A DNA stretch of 64,000 nucleotides from Candidatus Gracilibacteria bacterium GN02-872 (GCA_003260325.1 MOLU01000004.1:39577-103576); one strand, 5' to 3'; counted from the stretch's first letter, positions 22,015 through 33,818 are shown. Made by a program: numbers and translations. Notes: generated by a model not told the origin, from the letters alone.

Positions 22015-23385
22015 ATGACAAAAAAATTAGAATTACTTATGCCTGCGTGAAGTTTTGAGAAAATGAAATTTGCCTTTGCTTATTGAGCAGATGCAGTTTA
22101 TGTTTGAGCACCGATGTTTTCACTGAGAGCAAGAACAAATTCATTTACTATGGAACAATTAGCTGAAGCTGTTGAATACGCACACTCAAGATGAAAAAAG
22201 ATTTATTTTACTGCAAATATTTATGCTCACAATTTAAAAATAAAAATGTTTATGGCTCACTTTAAAAAAATGTATGAAATGTGACCTGATGCATTTATTA
22301 TGTCTGATCCTGGGCTTATTTATCTAGTTAGAAAAGATTTTCCAGATGCAGTTATTCATTTATCAGTTCAAGCAAATAATACAAACTGGGCTCAAGCTAA
22401 GTTTTGGCAAGAAATAGGAATTAAAAGAATTATTTTGAGTAGAGAAATTTCTATAAGAGAAATGAAAGAGATTCATGAACAAGTTCCTGAAATGGAATTA
22501 GAGGCTTTTGTTCATGGTGCTATTTGTATGGCTTATAGTTGAAGATGTTTGATTTCAAATTACTTGAGTAATAGAGATCCAAATCAATGAACTTGTTCAC
22601 ACTCTTGTCGTTGGGAATACAAAGTTTTTAAAGATGATAGAACAGAAGCTGAATTAGAAATGGTTACTTGAAGACCTGAAGATTATCAAGAGTTAACTTG
22701 AAATTTTTATTTAGAAGAAAAAGAGAGACCAGGAGAAATTTATGATTATGATGAGGATGAATATGGAACTTATTTAATGAATAGTCGTGATTTGATGGCT
22801 ATTTCTTATATAAAAGAGCTGGCTGATGCTTGAATAATTAGTTTTAAAGTTGAATGAAGAAATAAAACTGTAAATTATATTGCATCTGTTTGACTTGCTT
22901 ATAGAGAAGCTGTTGATGCAGTTGAAGCTTGAAAGGATTATGATGCTGAAAAATTAGCTGAAGAATTATTTTGTATTGCAAATAGAGGTTATATTCCTGG
23001 ATTTTTAGTTTGAAATCCTAACAGTAATGCACAATTTTATGAAAGAAATGAAAGTTTTGGGACAAAAGCATTTTTGTGAATTTTGAGAGATTATGATGAA
23101 GAGCATAAGCTTGTTAGAGTTGAAGTAAAAAATAAATTTAATCTTTGAGATAAAATAGAAATAGTTTCTCCAAGCTGAATAAAAGAGGCAAAAGTTGAAA
23201 AAATATTTAAAACTACGCTAAATCACTGAACAAAAAAGGCAGGAACAACTTTTACAGATTATGAATACAAATTTGATGAAAAATTAGCTACACCTGTAGA
23301 TGTTGCTCACGGATGAGGTTATGAAGTTTGGATAAATATGGCTCAAAAACCTGAAGATTTTAGTTTAATCAGAAAAGAAATATAA
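22015..23385 (+). CDS. Peptidase U32 family protein (RlhA/YegQ-like)
   Basis: 456 residues. Seen: 'ELLMPAGSFEKMKFAFAYGADAVYVG' region starting the TIM-like barrel (given here only in part), 'ICMAYSGRCLISNYLSNRDPNQGTC' area with the Cys cluster (SGRC, GTCSHSC), 'LMNSRDLMAI' and 'FKVEGRNKT', all U32 signatures. Some members (RlhA, TrhP) hydroxylate RNA; others were called collagenases. The Cys set suggests an Fe-S cluster. Substrate not inferable. Alone on +, ending at a terminator shared with ftsK. Confidence 0.93.
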
Positions 23386-23416
23386 AAAAAGAATGATTTA
23401 AATCATTCTTTTTTTA
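23384..23416. terminator. Bidirectional terminator between U32 gene and ftsK
   Basis: Perfect palindrome with half-site AGAATGATTT (23390-23409), A-run before and T-run after. Confidence 0.8.
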
Positions 23417-25600
23417 ATCTAAATAAACTTCTCTAGGTTTACTTCAGTTACTTGGTCAAACTATTCATAAGTTTTCTAAAATATCTAAAACTTTTGCAGC
23501 TCTAGCATAACCAAGTCAAAGTCTTCTTTGTAAAAGTGAAGTTGATCATTTTCTTGTTTCTCTCAAAATAGCAATTGCTTTTTCTATTATTTCCGGGTCT
23601 TCATCTTGTTCTCAATCATATTTTTCCATTATTGATCATTCAAATTTAGATTTTCATTCAGATATTTCTAAATTTTGAAGATTTTGTAACATATCTGGAT
23701 CAATTGTCAATTTTAATTGATTTACGATTGCTTCTATTTCATCAGTTTCAACAAAAACTCATTGAACTCTTTCGGCTTCAACTGTTCAAGTTGGATAGTA
23801 AAGCATATCTCACCTTCAAAGTAAGTCTTCTGCTCAAGCTGAGTCTAAAATAGTTCTACTATCAACTTGAGATGCAACTGTAAAGGCTATTCTGCTAGGA
23901 ATATTTGCTTTTATAAGTCAAGTTAAAACATTTACAGATGGTCTTTGTGTAGCTACAATTAAATGCATTCCTACTGCTCTTCACATTTGAGCAATACGTG
24001 CAATAGAAGTCTCAATTTCTTTTTTATCTCAACTCATCATCAAATCAGCAAGTTCATCTATTATGATTATTATATAGCTAAATTTTTCTTCTTCAGTTAC
24101 CTTTTTATTGTATTCTATTAAGTTTTTTGCATTTATTTTTGAAGCAATATCATATCTTCTAAGCATTTCTGCAACTGACCGTTTTAAAATATTTAAGGCT
24201 TTATCTGCAGTTGTTGCTACAGGAGTCAAAAGATGAGGGATTCAATTATAAATAGATAATTCTACTCTTTTTGGATCAATCATCAGAAATTTTAAATCAG
24301 TAGGAGAAAATTTATAAAGCATAGAAATAATGAATCAATTTACTCAAACTGATTTTCAAGAAGCTGTTTGTCAAGCTACAAGTAGATGAGGCATTTTTGT
24401 TAAATCTCAAACAATTGTATTTCAACTTACACTTTTTCAAACTGCAATTGGTATGTTGTAACCAGAATTTAAAAATTCTTTAGAATTTAGAACCTCTTTT
24501 AAATATACTGCTTCCCTTTTTGGGTTTGGAACTTCTACTCAAACTGCTCAAATTCCTGGAATTGGAGCTTGAATTCTGATTGATTTTGCGTGAAGAGCTA
24601 GAGCTAAATCATCTTTTAAATTTACTATTTTTTGAAGTTTTATTCATTCTTTTGGTTTTAGTCTGTATTGTATTACAGTCGGTCAAATCAAATAATCTGA
24701 CATTTCAACTTCTATTTTGAATTGTAGAAGCTTTTCTTGGATTTCTATTTGTTTTCTTCTAATATCATTTTTGTCTAATTTATCTTGTTTTACTGGATCC
24801 CTAAGCAAATTTAAACTTGGTAAAGTCCAGTTTCATATTTTTACAGGTCTTTTTGGAGTTTCTTCAGTTTTTTCACTTTTTTTTCAAAATAATCAGAATT
24901 TCTTTTCTTCGATTTCTATTTTTTTTGGAATATCTTTAGCTTTTTCAAAATTTATTTTTGATTGCTTTTCTAATGCTTTTTCTCTTTCAAGTTTTTCTTT
25001 CTCTTCTTTTAGTTTTTGCATTTCTTCTTTTAGTTCGTCGATTTTATTGTCTGATTTTAGTTTTTTGAAAGTTACATTATTTTTTTCTCTTTTTGGAATT
25101 TTTATTCACTCTCAAACGAAAGTATCCTTTATTTCTCAAATTTTAGCTGGAACTTGAAACATTTTATTTAAAAAATTTACAGGAGAAAAATCAAAAATTA
25201 TCACAAGTGAGATCAGAAATACTAAAAATAAGCATGCCACAGCCATTGCTTTTCATAAAAACTGATTTATAAAAGGAAAAATATTTAAATAAGTATTATA
25301 AGTTGGATCAAAGAACCCAATTAGGCTTATTAAAGATATAAAATAAAAAACTAATCAGATAAATCTATAAAAATTGAAATTTATTTTTTCATCTTTTATC
25401 ATAAATGCAGCAAGCATAATCAGAACTGGAGCAAAAATCCATTTATAATATCATCAAAAAGCGATTGTTAATCATCTTATTAAATACTCTCAGAAAATAG
25501 AATCTGTATCACTTATCAATGCTCAAAATCACAAAAATAAAAATAATATTATAAATATATATCTTTTTGTGTTTTTATTTAATTTCTTTTTTGGAGGCAT
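23414..25600 (-). CDS. ftsK: DNA translocase FtsK/SpoIIIE
   Basis: 728 residues. Pumps chromosome DNA at the division septum. Four hydrophobic segments in the first 150 residues, a charged linker rich in Lys/Glu (about 190-290), then the motor: Walker A 'VAGQTASGKSVGVN' near 405-417 (usual GATGSGKS is altered), '[12 protein letters not shown]', '[14 protein letters not shown]', '[10 protein letters not shown]'. The C-terminal gamma winged helix is present ('[20 protein letters not shown]'). Many Gly are TGA. Complete. Confidence 0.96.
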
Positions 25601-25670
25601 TTTTAAATTTATAAAAATATTTTCTTTAAATATAATAAATTTTTTAAAATAATCAAGAAAAATTAAAAAT

Positions 25671-25694
25671 CCCCAAAGCTTTTAAGCTTGGGGA
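25671..25694 (-). terminator. Terminator of the 102-aa gene
   Basis: GC-rich stem cccc-aagctt against aagcttgggg with one bulged A, and T-rich tail on the minus strand. Confidence 0.75.
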
Positions 25695-25702
25695 ATATAT
25701 TT

Positions 25703-26011
25703 TTAAGCTGGAACTGCAGACTTTTTCCAATAATTTTCAGCTTGAGTCATAGTTTCTGTTAGAGTTATTGGCTCTTTATAGTCATTTTCTAATTTAGCTA
25801 TTTTTTCTGGACTTAATCAAAATATCTTTGCTAGCATTTTTTCCATTGCTAAATCTAGGTTTGTTGTTTCTATATTTCTTTTTGGAGTTCTTAAAATATT
25901 GTGAACTAAAAAGTTTATTTTTTGTTTTAAATCTAAAACTTTTTTATTAAGAATATTTTTTGTACTTATTTGTTTTACGTTCTCCAAATCTTGTTTTCTA
26001 ACGTTTTCCAT
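25703..26011 (-). CDS. Hypothetical protein (102 aa)
   Basis: Lys/Asn-rich, mostly helical, no membrane segment; 'MENVRKQDLENVKQ' start and 'LDLAMEKMLAKIFGLSPEK' in the middle with a TGA glycine. Last gene of a run of three small genes behind the large M23 protein, followed by a good terminator. No family recognised; cytoplasmic by appearance. Confidence 0.6.
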
Positions 26012-26038
26012 AATTATAAAAATTAAATTTAAATTTTT

Positions 26039-26155
26039 TTATGCATCTCATAAAATTTCAGCTACTCTTTTGTCAAATTTTGCTAACATATCAGGAGTTA
26101 TTTCAAAGTCACTTATACTTTGTTGAGGGTTATTGTGTAATTTCATATTATTCAT
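26039..26155 (-). CDS. Tiny hypothetical protein (38 aa)
   Basis: ATG to TAA, starts MNNMKLHNNPQQ and ends 'RVAEILGDA', where the single Gly is TGA. An in-frame stop lies four codons upstream. Placed between two other small genes on the same strand. Coding status uncertain; it resembles a short leader-like or regulatory peptide in size only. Confidence 0.4.
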
Positions 26156-26199
26156 AGTTAAAAGTTAAAAATTATTTTATTATTTCAAATATTTTTTTA

Positions 26200-26280
26200 T
26201 TAAATATTTGTATTTTTTTTTATGTTTTCATTTACGGTTGTAACACTTTCAATTTGAGGTGCTTTTTCTATTTTATTCAT
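26200..26280 (-). CDS. Possible micro-ORF (26 aa)
   Basis: ATG to TAA reading MNKIEKAPQIESV then a polar tail, no Gly. It begins 5 nt after the stop of the M23 gene and could be translationally coupled to it. Weak support. Confidence 0.25.
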   Translation of the reverse strand: MNKIEKAPQIESVTTVNENIKKNTNI

Positions 26281-26285
26281 AGTTT

Positions 26286-28793
26286 TTATTTTAAAGTAAT
26301 ATTGTTTTTATTTCAGTTTTTTAAACTTTTCATAATCATGAAAGCTGTTTCTCATCTACTAATCAAAGATTTTGGTTTGAAATATCCATTTCAAGTAGCT
26401 TCTTTCCAAGTATCTTTTTGATTAAAAATAGCATTTGCAAATTTATTTTCAGTTTCATCTAAATCCTTATAAGTTATAGAAATATCATTAGATTTATCAA
26501 ATACTAGATAATTATAGGCTAATTTTAACATTTCTGCTCTTTCAATCATTTTTGTGTTTGAAGCTTGTCTTTCAAGTTTTTCAATTTCACTTAGTCTTTT
26601 TGCTATTTCAGTTGTTTGATTATTTGATTTAGCTTCTATGCTTTTTAATGCATTTTTAATCCAAGTTATTCATTCTGCTTGACTGATAGCTGAATCAGGC
26701 ATGAAGTATCATCTTTTGAATCATGTTGTAGCAATTCATTTTTCAATAGAATTTAGAACTTCTTCAGAATAAGTATAGTTTTTATCAACTCATTTTGGAT
26801 TTAAAACTGTAACTTTTCTTTCTCATAGTTTTTGTCAGCTTGAAATAAGAATTTCTAATTTTGCTTCTTTGTTTAAAGCTTTGTAATCAAATAAAACTAT
26901 TCATCAAACAGTGTCTTTGTAAGTAAAATCTACTTCAGATTTAAAATCTTTATCATTACAAGAAGAAGAATATATTTTCTTTAAATCACTCATATTTCAG
27001 CTTTTTAAACAAACTAAGTTTCCTTCACCAGCTTTTAATTTATAAGCTCAAGCATAATTAACATTTATCAAATTTGTATTTCAGCTTTTTATTACTGCCA
27101 AACCTTGTTCTGTATTTCATAAATAACTTGTTTTCCCTATTATTGTAGCATTGTCTGGAGTTATAGTCTTTTTTCAATTAAATATTCAAATATTAAACTT
27201 TTTTATAACTACATTTCAGACTTTTACTTCTAGAGTTGTTGTTCATTCTTTTAATCAAGTTAATTTTATTTCTCTTTTTCAATCAGTAAAGTAATATAAT
27301 TTTTCTGGGAATACTGATAAGCTGTTTTTATCTACTACAAAGGTCATTGCTCAAGGCATATTTCATTTGAAATATTTTCATCTACTATCTGTAATAGTTA
27401 AATTTAGTGTTTCTGTTCATCAAAGAGTTATATTTGATCAAGTGTTTGCGAAGCTTAAGTCTATTTTATATCCATCTAAGAAATCTTTTACTTCTTTTGC
27501 TTCTAATTCTTCCCTTGTCATCAATTTTTCTCTACTAATTTTTTCTGTTTTTGAAGCCACAGTGTTGCTATCACTTCAAATACTTACTCTGTTGTCATCA
27601 CTAACAGTAAAATCATCTCTTATGTTTTCTTCATTTTTTTGTTTTTCTCTTTGGATTTCTATCAAAGTTGTAGGCATTTTTCATCCTCATTTTATATAAG
27701 CAGTGAAATCTTTTTTAGTTTGAGCTCTAGTTTTTGGTCAAAAATTTCAAGTTCATGCATCTCATCTTTGAGAGATAATATTTTTCTCAAGTTGATATTT
27801 TATTACAGATTCTAATACATCATTGTAATCACCACTTATTTCTCAATCATAAAATCAAAGTGCTTTATAAATACTTTGTACTTCTCTTATATCTCCATGA
27901 GATGATCAAATAAATACATTTTTATCAAAGATAGAAGTGTTGTTTTGTTGTTTATTTGAATTATTTGAATTATTTGAATTGTTACTTGTTTTTGGTGTTT
28001 GAATTGTAACATTTTTATTTGGTGCTATTTTTTCTGTTTGAGTTATAGAATTCAATATTCATCAATTTGTTTCTAAAAATAGAAGCGGATCAACAGTTAT
28101 TTTTTCTAATTCATTGAAACAAACACCTTTTTCTGTTATTTCATAGTAACTATATGGACAAGTTGATCTTTCATAATAGGCTGGATTGAACTTAGTTGTT
28201 GTATCTATTTGAAAATGAAGGTGATTTCAAGTAGAATTTCAAGTGCTTCAAACTCTTCAAATTTGATCTCCTGCTTTTACAGTAGCTCATTTTGAAATAT
28301 CAAATCAATCTAAGTGCATGTAGTTTGAAACAACAATTTTTCAGTTTATATTATGTTTAATTGAAACATAGTTTCATTCTGCAGAATGAGTTCAAACGTG
28401 AATAACTTCTCAATCAGCCATTGAATAAACCGGAGTTCATTTAGCAGTTGCAATATCTACTCACATGTGTCATCCATATCACACATCCCATCAATACTTA
28501 TAACTTGCTCACCATAAAACTGTATAACGTCTTGTAAATTTGTTATAACCTCAGTTTTCAGTAGCATATCTTTGATAATCTGAAGTTCTTAGAATTGGTA
28601 AATCTTCTAAACAATCACTTCATAAAGTATCGAATTCATTAAACCTACATTCAAGTTTTGCAACTTTTTTAAGAGGGAAAACTATATTTGAACTTGCATT
28701 TGTTGTATTTATATTTAAAGGAAAAAGTCCTAAAGTTAATACACTAAGTGTAAGTGTAGAAATAGCTTTTTTTATTTTTGTATTTGTTTTCAT
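26286..28793 (-). CDS. Secreted M23 metallopeptidase with PG-binding and SLH domains
   Basis: 835 residues. Signal peptide 1-34. M23/LytM domain at about 95-200 with zinc motif 'GGHMGVD' (His109, Asp113), 'YMHLDG' and 'GNHLHFQID' (catalytic and ligand His). A low-complexity Asn/Ser linker follows, then a peptidoglycan_binding_1 module ('DIREVQSIYKALGFYDG', 'NFGPKTRAQTKKDF'). Next come beta-rich repeats, and C-terminal S-layer-homology-like segments ('TYKDLDETENKFANAIF', 'GYFKPKSLISRGETAF'). It is an endopeptidase cutting peptide crosslinks, held to the wall by two modules. All zinc ligands remain. Could act on its own wall or on a host cell. Confidence 0.93.
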
Positions 28794-29113
28794 ATAGATA
28801 AATATTAAAATAATTTTGTATTTGTCTAAATTTTTATATAATATAAACAAATTTTTTAGAGGTTTTAATTCCCTGAAAAATATATTTTATAAATACTTGA
28901 CAAATTTGTTTTTGTGTTTTTAATTTAACCTTGTGACTAAATTATCACATAAAAATATTATTATGTCAAGATTTTTAATAAAAAATATTTAAATTATAAA
29001 AAATATTTTTATATTTTCCCTTTAAATAAATAATAATTAAATATTTTTAAGATACTTGATTTTTATAAAAAATATTTTATAATTAATTTTATTAACTAAA
29101 AATTTGACAAAAA
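28794..29113. other. Divergent intergenic region
   Basis: 320 nt of A/T-rich sequence between the M23 gene (-) and lgt (+). No ORF of note. Contains the probable lgt promoter and a 10-bp palindrome acaaatttgt overlapping its -35 box (28900-28909), a possible operator. Confidence 0.6.
28897..28924 (+). promoter_or_regulatory. Possible lgt promoter
   Basis: TTGACA (28897-28902), 16-nt spacer, TTTAAT (28919-28924). It implies a leader of about 180 nt before lgt, so it is uncertain. Confidence 0.35.
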
Positions 29114-29872
29114 ATGACTATTTTTGAACTAAAAATTTTTTGAATAACAATTGCTCCAACTTATTATTGATTGATGTATGCAATTTGATTACTTTTTTGA
29201 TATTTTGTATTTATAAAAAGATGAATTTTCAGCAAAGAAAAAGTAGAATCACTTTTTATTTATGTTTTTTTGTGAGTACTTTTGTGATGAAGACTAGGTT
29301 ATGTTTTATTTTATAATCTAAGCGATTATTTAGCTAATCCGTTGAGTATTATAAACGTAACAGAGTGATGAATGAGCTTTCACTGAGGAGTTATTTGAGT
29401 TTTGATTGCGATGTTTTTATTTTCAAAAATACACAAAGAAAATTTTTTTGTTCTTTGAGATGAAATCGTGACAGTTTTACCTGTATGATTATTTTTATGA
29501 AGGATTTGAAACTATCTTAACAAAGAACTTTTAGGTTTTGCTTGATATAATTGACCTTTAGCTATTGAAAAATGATGAATTTCTTACTTCCCCTCTCCTT
29601 TGCTTGAGGCTTTTTTAGAATGAATTGTTTTATATTTTATTTTGAACTTTATTTATAGGAAAAAGAAGTTTAAAGCTTGACAAGTATGAGCTTTATTTTT
29701 AGTATTCTATGCTACTTTTAGAATATTTGTAGAAATGTTTTTTAGAACTCCAGATTCTCAAATTGGTTATATTTTTTGAGTTTTTACTATGTGAGAAATC
29801 CTTAGTTTTCCTATGTTTTTCCTTTGAATAATTTTATTTTTTGTTTTGTGAAAAAATGAGAAAAAGTCTTAA
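29114..29872 (+). CDS. lgt: Prolipoprotein diacylglyceryl transferase
   Basis: 252 residues. Integral membrane enzyme moving a diacylglyceryl group from phosphatidylglycerol to the lipobox Cys of prolipoproteins. About seven hydrophobic segments. The family signature is clear: 'GGRLGYVLFYN' (catalytic-site Arg region), 'MSFHGGVIGV', 'DEIVTVLPVGLFLGRIGNYLN', all with TGA glycines. Overlaps the rhomboid gene by 17 nt, so the two are co-translated. Confidence 0.95.
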
Positions 29873-30407
29873 CTTTACAATTACAAATTTGCTTATAGGT
29901 CTGAGCTTTATTTGATATGTTATTTTTAATTATACTTCTTATAAATATTGATACTCGGATAATTATTTGTCACTATTTATTCAATTTTTTGTTTCTACAT
30001 TTTTACACTGATGATTTTTTCACTTTTTCTTTAATTCAGTAATGTTAGCTTATTTTTGAAATATAGTTGAGTTAAATTTGAAGGAATTTAAATATATATT
30101 ATTTTTTGTATTTTCAGTTATTTTCAATTGATTTTTTGTTTATATTTTTTCTTGAATGAAATATAATGTGATTTGAATAAGTGGCTTTTGTATGGCTGTT
30201 TTAGCATTTTTTACGTTTGATTTGAGAGACAAAAAAATTCCAGAATATAAAACTGGAATTGTTATGATAATTTTAAATATTTGAGCTTGACTTTATCCTT
30301 GAATAAGTCTTTGGTGACATTTGTTTTGAGCTCTTTCATGAGTAATTTTTTATTATCTAAATAAAGAAATACTTAGGAAGAAAATGGTTTGATTAGCTAC
30401 AAAATAA
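29856..30407 (+). CDS. Rhomboid-family intramembrane serine protease
   Basis: 183 residues, six hydrophobic segments. Seen: 'HGGFFHFFFNSVMLAYFG' (rhomboid HxxxxHxxxN-type motif of helix 2), catalytic Ser in 'GISGFCMAV' near 109 and catalytic His in 'GHLFGALSG' near 153. It cleaves helices inside the membrane; substrate unknown. Translation start lies inside the end of lgt in another frame. Confidence 0.88.
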
Positions 30408-30423
30408 TATTATTTTCAGAAAT

Positions 30424-31671
30424 TTAGTATGGATATAATTCTCACCAAGATATTCTATGCTTTATATTTTTTTCTTCAATTAACTTTACTTTGTATCAAA
30501 TTATTTCATATTTATTGTAAAAAGTATTTCAAATGTAAGTTGGAACTGTATTTTTTCCCAAAACTTCATCATAAATATAATCTACTCATTTTTCTTTTGT
30601 ATTTTTTCACCAATCTTGATCAAAAATAAAATTTCAAAGCGAATAATATATCTTTTTGCCTTTATAATTTTCTACTTCTCAAGGTACATGAGAATGACTT
30701 CATATTATTAAATCAGCTCAAGAATCTATAAGTTCGTGCCCTAGATTTACTTGAGTTTTAGATGGTTTTATTGAATATTCTGCTCACCAATGAAGAGAAA
30801 GTGCTTTGAAATCACAATTCTCATTTTTCATATTTTCTAGAGTTTTAGTAATTTTTTCTTTATCAATTTTGTTTATAAAATATTTTTGAACTTTTCAATC
30901 TTTATCTCTTGAATAAAAAGTTTGTCAATCATAAGTGTAGGCAGCAAAACATAGTTTAACTCAATCTTTTGTTATCTTTTTGAAGTCTTCCTTTTCTCTT
31001 CCTACTCAAATAGTTATTATTTCGTTTTCTTTTAATAATTCTAAACTTGTATCTATCCCTGCTCATCAAGCATTTGTTATATGATTATTTGCTAGAGATA
31101 AAAACATAGTATTTTTTCATTTTAACTCATTTAAAACTTCTATATTTTTTTTATTTGCCTTGAAAATAAAACCTTGTTTATCCTCATCTAGGTCTTGTTC
31201 ACTGAAAGGACTTTCTAAATTGTAAAACAAAATTACATTTTTTGATATTCAAGAATTTGGATTAAAATTTTTTAAAATTCTATCATATCATTTTGTCTTA
31301 TTTCTAGCTCAAACTGATCTAGAAAGCATTATGTCTCATCAAAATTGCAATTCTAAAATTCTTTTTTTGTATTTTCTATAAAATTCATTTTCTATTTTTA
31401 AAATGTTTCTTGTTGGAGCCTTTGCCATCAATAATTGTATTATACAAGCTTCTTCTCAAACACTTTCTGGAAAATTTATTTTAGAAAATGTCTGACAACT
31501 TTTTATAAATTCTTTAATTCACTTTTCCTGCAAAACATTTTTTAAATAAAACTTATCTTTTAGATACTTTTCATCTGTTCTAAAATATAGAACATCGTTT
31601 TTTTCTTCATTTGAAAATACTTTATTTAAAATGAAAATAGATATAAAAATAATTAAAAATAACTTTTTCAT
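30424..31671 (-). CDS. CapA-family (PGA_cap) metallophosphatase-like protein
   Basis: 415 residues. Signal peptide 1-20, then about 100 unassigned residues, then the CapA fold: 'FGGDIMLSRSVGARN', 'FYNLESPFS', 'SLANNHITNAGWAGI', 'SLHWGAEYSIKPS', 'IIGSHSHVPGEVE', 'YSLGNFIFDQDW'. Relatives act in poly-gamma-glutamate capsule export or as secreted metallophosphoesterases. The metal-binding Asp, Asn and His are in place. No capB or capC nearby, so a capsule role is not supported by context. Convergent with the rhomboid gene, 16 nt apart. Confidence 0.88.
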
Positions 31672-31747
31672 AAAAACTTAAAAAATAATATTTGTCAAAT
31701 AATAAATAAAAAAAAATAATAATCAAGTTTTTTGTTTAAATTATAAC

Positions 31748-31775
31748 TTTACTTTTTTGATTATCAAAATAAAAT
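31748..31775 (+). promoter_or_regulatory. Possible promoter of the ABC-F gene
   Basis: TTTACT (31748-31753), 16-nt spacer, TAAAAT (31770-31775), 27 nt before the ATG. Confidence 0.4.
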
Positions 31776-31802
31776 ATAGTTATTATTAAAAATAAATAAA
31801 AA

Positions 31803-33521
31803 ATGAAACATTTAAAAATAAATATAAATATTCTTGAATTTGAAGGTGAAACAATATTTAAAGATATAAATTTTACACTAAATAAAAACGATAAAGTAGC
31901 TATTGTTTGAAGTAATTGAGCTGGAAAGTCAAGTTTGATGAAGATTTTGACTTGAGAAATGAAAAATTATGATTGAAGTATAGATAATGTTTGAAATCTA
32001 AGTTTGTGATATTTAAAGCAAATTTACTCAGATAATGAAAACAAGCTTGTAAGAGAAGAACTTAGAGAAGCCTTTGCTGAAATAGTAAAAATGGAAGCTG
32101 AGCTTGATAATTTAGAGTCAAAAATGGCATCAGACTCTCAAAATATGAATTTAATTGAGAATTACACTATTTTACTTGAACAATTTAATAATATTTGATG
32201 AAATGATTATAAAAATCAAATTCATCAAGTTGCTAACTGAATCTGAATTTTGGAACTTTTGGATAAAAAATTAACTGAAATAAGCTGATGACAAAGGACA
32301 AAAGTAGCTTTAGCAAAAGTTCTTTTGGAAAGCCCAGATATTCTTTTTTTAGATGAACCAACAAACTTTATAGATATGAATTCTGTTGAATGGCTTGAAA
32401 GCTTTTTGCAGAATAAGTGGAAAAGTTGATATGTGATTATTTCTCATGATAGAGAGTTTCTTGATAAAACTTGTGATAAAACTTATGAAGTTCAAAAATG
32501 AAGATGATTAACTTATTATTTTTCAAATTATACTTGATACTTATCTGAAAGAGATAGAATAGAAAAGAAAAAAATGGATGAGTACAAACGTGAGCAAGAA
32601 TATTTAGAAAAACAAAAAAATTTAATAAATCGTTTTAGGGCTTGATCAAGAGCTTGATGGGCTAAATCTAGAGAAAAATCTTTAGAAAAAAGAGAAATAA
32701 TTGAAGCTCCAGTTATTCAAAGAAAACCTAAATTTTTTTTCTCTTATACTTGAGAAACTCCTGAAAAGTTGCTTTCTTTCAAAGAATGCTTTATTTGAAG
32801 AGAAAACCCTTTGTTTTTTATAAACGAATTATATTTATATAGAAATCAAAGAATCTGAATAGTTTGAGAAAACTGAGTCTGAAAATCTACTTTTATAAAA
32901 ACTATTTTGTGACAAATAAAAATGCTTGATTGATTTTTTTGAAAGTGAAAATGACTTAAAATAGGATATTACTCACAAATGCATGAAGAACTAGATACAA
33001 CAAAAACAGTTAGGGAAAATTTTTTGAAGCAAAAAATAGAGTATCCTGATCAACAACTTATTTCACTTCTGAATCATTATTTATTTGATATGAAGTTTTT
33101 GGATAAAAAAGTTTCAGAACTTTCTGGTTGAGAAAGGTCAAAGTTGCTTTTTGCTATTTTGTGACAAAAAGAATTTAATTTACTTATTTTAGATGAACCT
33201 ACAAATCATTTGGATTATGATACAAGAGAAAGTTTAGAAGAAGCTCTATCTAAGTTCTCTTGAAGTATTTTATTTATCTCTCATGATAGATATTTTGTAA
33301 ATAAGCTTTCAACAAATATTTGGTTTATTTCGGAGTGAGAATTGTCTGTTTCTTACTGAAATTATGAAGATTATAAATTCAAACTTGAAAATAATATTGA
33401 TATGGATTTAAGTCTTTGGGATCAGGAAGCTGAACTAAATCTTGTTTTGGAAGAAAAACTTTGAGAAAAAGCTTTTAAAAGAATAAAAGAAAAGTTTAGT
33501 TGATGAAAAAAGAGAAAGTAA
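31803..33521 (+). CDS. ABC-F family ATPase
   Basis: 572 residues, two ABC modules on one chain without membrane parts. First: 'GSNGAGKSSL', '[16 protein letters not shown]', '[11 protein letters not shown]', '[10 protein letters not shown]'. Linker rich in Lys/Glu/Arg (P-site tRNA-interaction motif region) at about 255-310. Second: 'GENGVGKSTF', '[15 protein letters not shown]', '[11 protein letters not shown]', 'ISHDRYFVN'. Such proteins act on the ribosome (translation factors EttA/Uup or antibiotic protection). Which subfamily cannot be told. Both ATP sites intact. Followed by a terminator. Confidence 0.95.
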
Positions 33522-33550
33522 AAATCCCTCATTATGAAGGGATTTTTTAG
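33520..33550 (+). terminator. Terminator after the ABC-F gene
   Basis: 7-bp stem aatccct/agggatt, 8-nt loop, T6 tail. Confidence 0.75.
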
Positions 33551-33572
33551 TTCAGAAGAAATTTAAAAACTT

Positions 33573-33815
33573 CTATCTTGAGTATCTTATAAGATACCAA
33601 ATACTTTTTAGAAGTTCGATTAAAACAATCATTATGGTTATATAGCAAATTAGAGCTACAATTGTTATAATCAAATCAAAAAAGTTTCCTAAATGAGTAT
33701 TTCTTCCTATCAAAAATGTCAAATATAATATTATTACTGACGTAAAGATTATAAAAGCGTATATTTTTATGTCCGCCTTTAATCCTTCTACGGAAAATTT
33801 AAATTTCGTTTTCAT
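33573..33815 (-). CDS. UGA-free small membrane protein with strong ribosome site (80 aa)
   Basis: 80 residues, two hydrophobic segments (about 18-37 and 46-70), basic ends; no family recognised. No TGA codon in frame: all three Gly are GGA, unlike the neighbours. Directly upstream are GGAGGG (33819-33824) and a perfect TTGACA/TATAAT promoter with a 16-nt spacer. Ends with TAG. Monocistronic, set between the ABC-F terminator and the end of holA. Readable identically under the standard code and code 25. GC content (about 25%) is not raised, so composition alone does not prove transfer. One of three genes of this kind in the window. Confidence 0.8.
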   Translation of the reverse strand: MKTKFKFSVEGLKADIKIYAFIIFTSVIILYLTFLIGRNTHLGNFFDLIITIVALICYITIMIVLIELLKSIWYLIRYSR

Positions 33816-33818
33816 TTT

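Noticed and set aside
24717..25157. ORF of 146 codons on the plus strand, Phe/Ser-rich
   Set aside because: Antisense to the charged linker of ftsK; Phe/Ser/Leu composition is what the complement of Lys/Glu codons gives.
27367..27699. ORF of 110 codons on the plus strand
   Set aside because: It lies opposite the M23/SLH gene, which has clear domains; it is an antisense shadow.
27955..27990. Short tandem repeat of a nine-base unit resembling a microsatellite or CRISPR
   Set aside because: It encodes the Asn/Ser linker of the M23 protein (about four units), with no spacers; no CRISPR array is present in the window.
33573..33815. Composition-based proof of horizontal transfer
   Set aside because: GC of this gene is about 25%, like the surroundings; only the lack of UGA, the promoter and the ribosome site set it apart.
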